From Microcaldota archaeon (lineage in GTDB: Archaea; Micrarchaeota; Micrarchaeia; Micrarchaeales; Micrarchaeaceae), in NCBI GenBank assembly GCA_027365215.1, contig DAHXNT010000019.1, positions 1 through 9,414 of the forward strand: a DNA stretch of 9,414 nt, given 5' to 3'. Shown piece by piece: positions 5,982-9,414 of the stretch (positions within the stretch are counted from its first letter, which is position 1; each line of letters starts with the position of its first letter). The notes below the pieces were generated by a model. The model saw nothing but the letters and a program-made list of their open reading frames with translations. It was not told where the DNA came from and ran no database searches. Both the position numbers and the translations under genes were made by a program.

Positions 5982-7325
5982 ATGATGCGAAACGCGGATA
6001 AAGGATGGGAAAGGGGTCTGAACGGAACCCTTGTTCTGCTGGCTATAGCCGCGGCGCTCTTCCTTCTATCGGCCCTTATGCACTTCGGCGCCGTGCCTGC
6101 GCAAAGCGCAATATCCTTCAGCGGCTCCTCATCTGCGCCGCCGCAGACATGCGCGCTGTACGGCGGGTCGAATTACACCGACAGTTGGCTCGGGATCAAC
6201 CTGCTGGTTGTGCTCGCCGGCGTGCTGATCACCTCAATAGTCTACGTGATCGCCAAGCTGCTGCCGCGCGCCGTAAGTTCAAGGGTAACGGAGATGACGA
6301 AGACGGAAATAACGCAGCTCTTCCTGAGCGTCGTGATAATTTTCGTGCTGCTCTCGTTCACCACCTTCGCATGCACCACCGTGAACAACCTCAGCACGCA
6401 GCTCACCGGCCAGAGCATGGATCCGTTCGCCTATGCCGACTATTACACGGGCAACCTGACATTCAACACCGGGCTTACCATGCTGACCAACCTATACTCC
6501 TATTCGATAGCGCTGTCTATTGCGTCGAGGATAGTCACGTTCGCTTCCGGCATCACGCAAAGCACCGTCTCGCAGATTCTCAATTATACCAACACCAGGG
6601 TCGTAACAATAACGCCATCCTTCGATCCCGCCATACCCCTGGCCCTGCTATCCGACGAGTATTTCGTGATCTTCTCGCCGATCATAATAACGTCGATAGG
6701 CTCGCTCATGGTGCAGTACATACTCATACCTCTGATAAAGTACACAGCATTCGCGGTTCTGCTGCCCGTGGCACTGATACTGAGGTCGATCGCGTACGCT
6801 GGATACGGGGGGAACGGCCTGAGGAGCGCCGCCAACACGTTCCTCGCGATAGCCATAGCCGCGTACCTGGTCTACCCTCTCACGATAGCGTTCGACAGCT
6901 ATGTGATACACTGGATATTCACGCCTTGCGGAGCCTCCGTCTCATCGGCGATGTGCAACCCCAACTTCGGGTATCTCAACACGGCATACACCGTCACCAG
7001 CGTAAGTCCGAATTCGTTCTTCGGCGGCATATCGGGATACACATCGAATTCCTTGGGCGTCAGCATCCCCATCCCGACGTCGCTCTCCAACCCCCTGTCG
7101 CCGCTTTACCTTGTCGGGCAGCTGGGCGGAGTGCAGTCCATATCGCTCATATTCACTGCAGGGGGCACAACTCTGAATTTCGTAAAGCTCATGTCGCAGT
7201 ACATCTTCACCGCGGTCATAATGTTCGCCCTCAACTTCGCCGTGACGATCGGGTTCGCGATGAGCCTCACGAAGGCGCTGAACAACGGGATAGTAGGGGC
7301 TTCAAACTTTTGGGGATCTATATAG
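5982..7325 (+). CDS. Polytopic membrane protein 2 of tandem array, VirB6/CedA-like candidate
   Basis: A 447-residue protein from ATG 5982; ATG 5985 is equally possible, since GAGGG (5973-5977) lies 4 or 7 bases upstream. Order of parts: signal-anchor helix (about 15-34, possible cleavage after VPA, residue 40), outer segment with C57 and sequon N64-Y-T, helix (70-93), basic cytoplasmic loop KLLPRAVSSRVTEMTKTEITQ (92-112), helix (111-132) ending in C131. A Ser/Thr-rich outer region with sequons at N136, N158 and N201 follows. Then come helices at about 224-248 and 252-270 carrying LLPVALILRS, a loop rich in Gly, a helix (284-304) with FLAIAIAAYLVYP, an outer domain with C316 and C325, and a last helix (402-426). 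The LR and YP signatures match the gene 1 product, although overall identity looks very low. It lacks the basic C-terminal tail of the first protein. Function is inferred only from family resemblance within the array. Confidence 0.83.
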   Translation: MMRNADKGWERGLNGTLVLLAIAAALFLLSALMHFGAVPAQSAISFSGSSSAPPQTCALYGGSNYTDSWLGINLLVVLAGVLITSIVYVIAKLLPRAVSSRVTEMTKTEITQLFLSVVIIFVLLSFTTFACTTVNNLSTQLTGQSMDPFAYADYYTGNLTFNTGLTMLTNLYSYSIALSIASRIVTFASGITQSTVSQILNYTNTRVVTITPSFDPAIPLALLSDEYFVIFSPIIITSIGSLMVQYILIPLIKYTAFAVLLPVALILRSIAYAGYGGNGLRSAANTFLAIAIAAYLVYPLTIAFDSYVIHWIFTPCGASVSSAMCNPNFGYLNTAYTVTSVSPNSFFGGISGYTSNSLGVSIPIPTSLSNPLSPLYLVGQLGGVQSISLIFTAGGTTLNFVKLMSQYIFTAVIMFALNFAVTIGFAMSLTKALNNGIVGASNFWGSI

Positions 7326-7338
7326 GGTGTAATCTAGC

Positions 7339-8730
7339 ATGTTCGGAACCACTGCAGCCATGAACGGATTTCTTCCTATTCTCTCGAGCTTCAGCGCGGC
7401 GAAGGGCGGCCTGCTTCCTATCGTCTTCCTGGCGATCGCGCTCGACGTGGCGATAGTCGGCGTCTGGTACGTGATAGGGGTGGCGCTGAACAACAACAGC
7501 GTTAAGAAATCGGCGATCGGCGAGCTCTACCAGGCGTTCGGCACAGCGATAATCGCATTCATAGTGATATTCACGATACTGACCTTCTCTACGATCTTCT
7601 ATTCATCGCTCAACGCGACGAGCCTCATGAGCCAGAACACGATCTCCACAATGTGCACCAACATAGCAGACAACTCGCCGCTGACCCTTCTCGGGTCCGG
7701 CAAAGGTTCGATACTCGAGTCGTCGACCAGCAACGGGATATGCGACTTCGTCTCTTCTCCGTCTACGGTAAGCCAGCAGGCGGAATATCCGCTTGCCGCG
7801 TCCGCGGTCGTAATAGCGAACGTCACGAACCAGACGGCCAGGAACATGAACAGCCTCTTCGTCTTCGACGCTTACATGGGCTTCCTGGAAAACATAGCGC
7901 CCACCATATCATACTGTGCCGGGTCGCCTGCCGTATGCGCGATACCTCTTGCGCCGGTAAAAGGGGCGGTCAGGGTCGTGTTCTCGTTCCAGCCCTACAT
8001 AGGATACAGCCTGATCTACCAGAGCGCCAACCAGCTGATAGTGATGTTTGGCACCGCATTCGAGGCATTCGTCGCGCAGCTGGTGATGGCGCAGGTGTTC
8101 CTGTACGTATGGCCGTGGCTGCTGTTCGGCGGCCTGCTGCTCAGGGCCACGTTCTTCACAAGGAAGATAGGCGGCCTTTTCATAGCCATAGCCCTTGGCG
8201 CAATACTGATATACCCCGCGGTCTTCGCGGTGGAGTACCTCTCGCTCGGCGCTGGCACCAGCGGCTTGAACGGTTCGTCATATGGGTTCAATTCGATAAC
8301 AAACCTGCCCTCGTCTAACGGAGGCACGTATTCACTCAACTTCTTCGCGCAGCCCAGGATGAGCGACGTCCTAAACGACAACGGCAAGGGCTGCTTCCTG
8401 GCCGGATCCGCGCCGATCACCGACATGGAGGCTGCGGACGTCGGATATCTGCTGATACCATTCTCGTCTGCGGCGTCAGGGATAACGGGGCTGTTCGGCA
8501 CCTTCATATCACAGGTGCCGTACTTCTACCTGCCGTATCCCGGCTTCTCGTGCAAGCCCCAGGAATCCGTGAACCTGATATTCACGATCGCGGAGACATA
8601 CGGGATATCGGGAGTGACTGCGTATTTCCTGCCGATAATAAACATAATGATAACTCTTGCCGCGATAATAGGGCTGTCGGGCCTCCTCGGCGGCGATACG
8701 AGCCTTGCAGGGATAAGCAGGCTGGTGTAG
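7339..8730 (+). CDS. Polytopic membrane protein 3 of tandem array, lacks N-terminal signal helix
   Basis: A 463-residue protein starting at ATG 7339. An in-frame stop at 7330-7332 forbids an upstream start, and GGGTGTAATC (7326-7335) is close to the archaeal GGAGGTGATC ribosome binding consensus. Unlike its neighbours it begins with a short Gly/Ser-containing stretch, not a signal helix. Helix (about 26-49), cytoplasmic loop NNNSVKKSAIGELYQ (51-65) with the shared E-L-x-Q, helix (66-88), then a long outer domain with C106, C135, C193, C200 and sequons at N92, N161 and N164. Later come helices with LLFGGLLLRATFF (261-273) and GGLFIAIALGAILIYP (278-293), a second outer domain with sequon N311, C352 and C405, and a last helix (429-450) ending GLLGGDTSLAGISRLV. 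The six Cys could form three disulfides outside the cell. The gap to the preceding gene is 13 bases. Confidence 0.83.
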   Translation: MFGTTAAMNGFLPILSSFSAAKGGLLPIVFLAIALDVAIVGVWYVIGVALNNNSVKKSAIGELYQAFGTAIIAFIVIFTILTFSTIFYSSLNATSLMSQNTISTMCTNIADNSPLTLLGSGKGSILESSTSNGICDFVSSPSTVSQQAEYPLAASAVVIANVTNQTARNMNSLFVFDAYMGFLENIAPTISYCAGSPAVCAIPLAPVKGAVRVVFSFQPYIGYSLIYQSANQLIVMFGTAFEAFVAQLVMAQVFLYVWPWLLFGGLLLRATFFTRKIGGLFIAIALGAILIYPAVFAVEYLSLGAGTSGLNGSSYGFNSITNLPSSNGGTYSLNFFAQPRMSDVLNDNGKGCFLAGSAPITDMEAADVGYLLIPFSSAASGITGLFGTFISQVPYFYLPYPGFSCKPQESVNLIFTIAETYGISGVTAYFLPIINIMITLAAIIGLSGLLGGDTSLAGISRLV

Positions 8731-8740
8731 GGATGAGCAT

Positions 8741-9414
8741 ATGATTGGAATGAAGGTAGCCTTGAAGAAAAAAATGCCGAAAGCGCGTTACGCCGTGATG
8801 CCGCTAGCATTTCTTCTCGCGCTCGCCCTGCTTTCCGGCACGCCGTCAGCGGCATCCGGGGGGAATGGATTCTGCAACGCCGTAATACCATTGCAGCCGC
8901 AGTTCGGGCTGTCCGGAATCGTCGGAATAACGTTCCTGGTGCTGCTTGCCATGATGGGCGTCATAGGGATTGCGGCAGCGTTGGGCTACGCGTTCAACAT
9001 ACCTATGCTGAAGAGCTTCATGAGGAGCGAGCTCGGCGAGATAGCGATAACCGTGATAATAGCGATCGCATTGATAGGCACCCTCTCCGCGGACGGATCC
9101 CTGAGCAGCGGCTACGTGCTCACGACCGCCCATATAGGGCAAAATATCTTCTACCAGGACTGCAACGCGATGTCGACAATCGCGCTGTACGACTCGGTGC
9201 CTAACCTAGTAACGATAGGCAGCTATCAGGACGTAGTCTCCTTCCTCTCGAGCATCAAGATATCATACGTGCCCAATGGCTTCGGCTTCGTGGTCGCGCC
9301 TTCGGCAGGCATATCCACCACCCTGATACCAATAAACAACATGTTCGCAATAGCTGGCGGGCTCACCGGCCTGCTCATCGCAATGCCTGTCATACTCGGC
9401 ATAATATACGGGCT
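8741..9414 (+). CDS. Polytopic membrane protein 4 of tandem array (3' end outside window)
   Basis: The frame is open from ATG 8741 to the window edge, 224 residues without a stop, so the gene is truncated by the window. GGATGA (8731-8736) just after the previous stop is a plausible ribosome binding site. ATG 8750 is an alternative start. A basic N terminus (KKKMPKAR) precedes a signal helix (about 18-34), with a likely cleavage after PSA (residue 37), then an outer segment with C45, a helix (57-80), a cytoplasmic loop MLKSFMRSELGE (89-100) with the shared E-L-x-E, a helix (101-115), an outer domain with C141, and a helix beginning about 200. The part expected to carry the L-R and Y-P signatures lies beyond the edge. 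Same architecture and strand as the three preceding genes, with a gap of only 10 bases, so it belongs to the same operon. Confidence 0.85.
   Translation, partial: MIGMKVALKKKMPKARYAVMPLAFLLALALLSGTPSAASGGNGFCNAVIPLQPQFGLSGIVGITFLVLLAMMGVIGIAAALGYAFNIPMLKSFMRSELGEIAITVIIAIALIGTLSADGSLSSGYVLTTAHIGQNIFYQDCNAMSTIALYDSVPNLVTIGSYQDVVSFLSSIKISYVPNGFGFVVAPSAGISTTLIPINNMFAIAGGLTGLLIAMPVILGIIYG

Noticed and set aside
6005..7363. 452-codon open frame overlapping array gene 2 in another frame
   Set aside because: Its translation is rich in Arg, His and Gln with no hydrophobic pattern or domain, as expected for the shifted frame of a GC-biased membrane protein gene. The 5982-7325 frame has helices, signature motifs and a ribosome binding site.
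7653..8318. 221-codon frame inside array gene 3
   Set aside because: Arg/His-rich shadow frame without motif or ribosome binding site, fully inside a well-supported gene.
1..9414. CRISPR arrays, tRNA or rRNA genes, insertion sequences
   Set aside because: I looked for regularly spaced repeats, tRNA-like arms and transposase motifs on both strands and saw none. The only repeats are the short ones listed.
4509..9414. Transporter or ion pump explanation for the array
   Set aside because: No ABC, MFS or ion-pump motif was seen, and the large Cys-containing outer domains and sparse charged residues in helices do not fit known carriers. It is not fully excluded.

Overview
The window looks archaeal. 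AT-rich TATA-type promoters (TTTAAATA, CATATTTAAAT, TTTTATTT) sit the expected distance upstream of starts. Leaders are short, Shine-Dalgarno motifs appear at some genes, codon use favours ATA (Ile) and AGG (Arg), and several gene products are small or polytopic proteins of no familiar family. A DPANN-type archaeon such as a Micrarchaeota relative is my best guess, but no universal marker gene is present to settle it.

Layout. (1) 1-1335, minus strand: a NodU/CmcH-type O-carbamoyltransferase, cut off at the left edge of the window. (2) 1576-1980, plus: a small secreted protein with a signal peptide and two hydrophobic helices, shaped like a VirB2/TrbC/CedA1 conjugative pilin. (3) 2198-2944, plus: a six-helix membrane protein of uncertain function, followed by a possible 21-codon ORF coupled to it by an ATGA overlap. 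(4) 3035-4282, minus: an N-terminal membrane hairpin carrying a long Lys/Ala-rich basic tail. (5) 4509 to the right edge, plus: a tight run of four genes (gaps of 30, 13 and 10 nt) encoding large polytopic membrane proteins. The last gene is cut by the window edge.

The four proteins of region 5 are the main discovery here. They are very divergent but share one architecture. An N-terminal signal/anchor helix (absent in the third) leads to a short outer segment with Cys. A helix follows, then a short cytoplasmic loop containing E-[L/M/I]-x-[E/Q], another helix, and a large outer domain with Cys and N-glycosylation sequons. In the three complete proteins there follows an inner-loop signature, L-x(2)-G/A-x(2)-L-R-[A/S], then a helix rich in A-I-A and ending in [V/I]-Y-P, and a last helix at the C terminus. 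I read them as tandem paralogues of a VirB6/TrbL/CedA-like channel subunit. With the pilin-like gene upstream, they may form an archaeal type IV secretion or DNA-transfer machine. This is inference: no VirB4/HerA-type ATPase lies inside the window, and its presence or absence in the flanks is the key test.

The cysteine pattern supports the topology. The complete outward-facing proteins all have an even number of Cys (2, 4, 4, 6), placed in predicted extracytoplasmic segments, while the two non-secreted membrane proteins (2198-2944 and 3035-4282) have none. The carbamoyltransferase may decorate surface glycans, but it has its own promoter and no demonstrated link to the membrane cluster.
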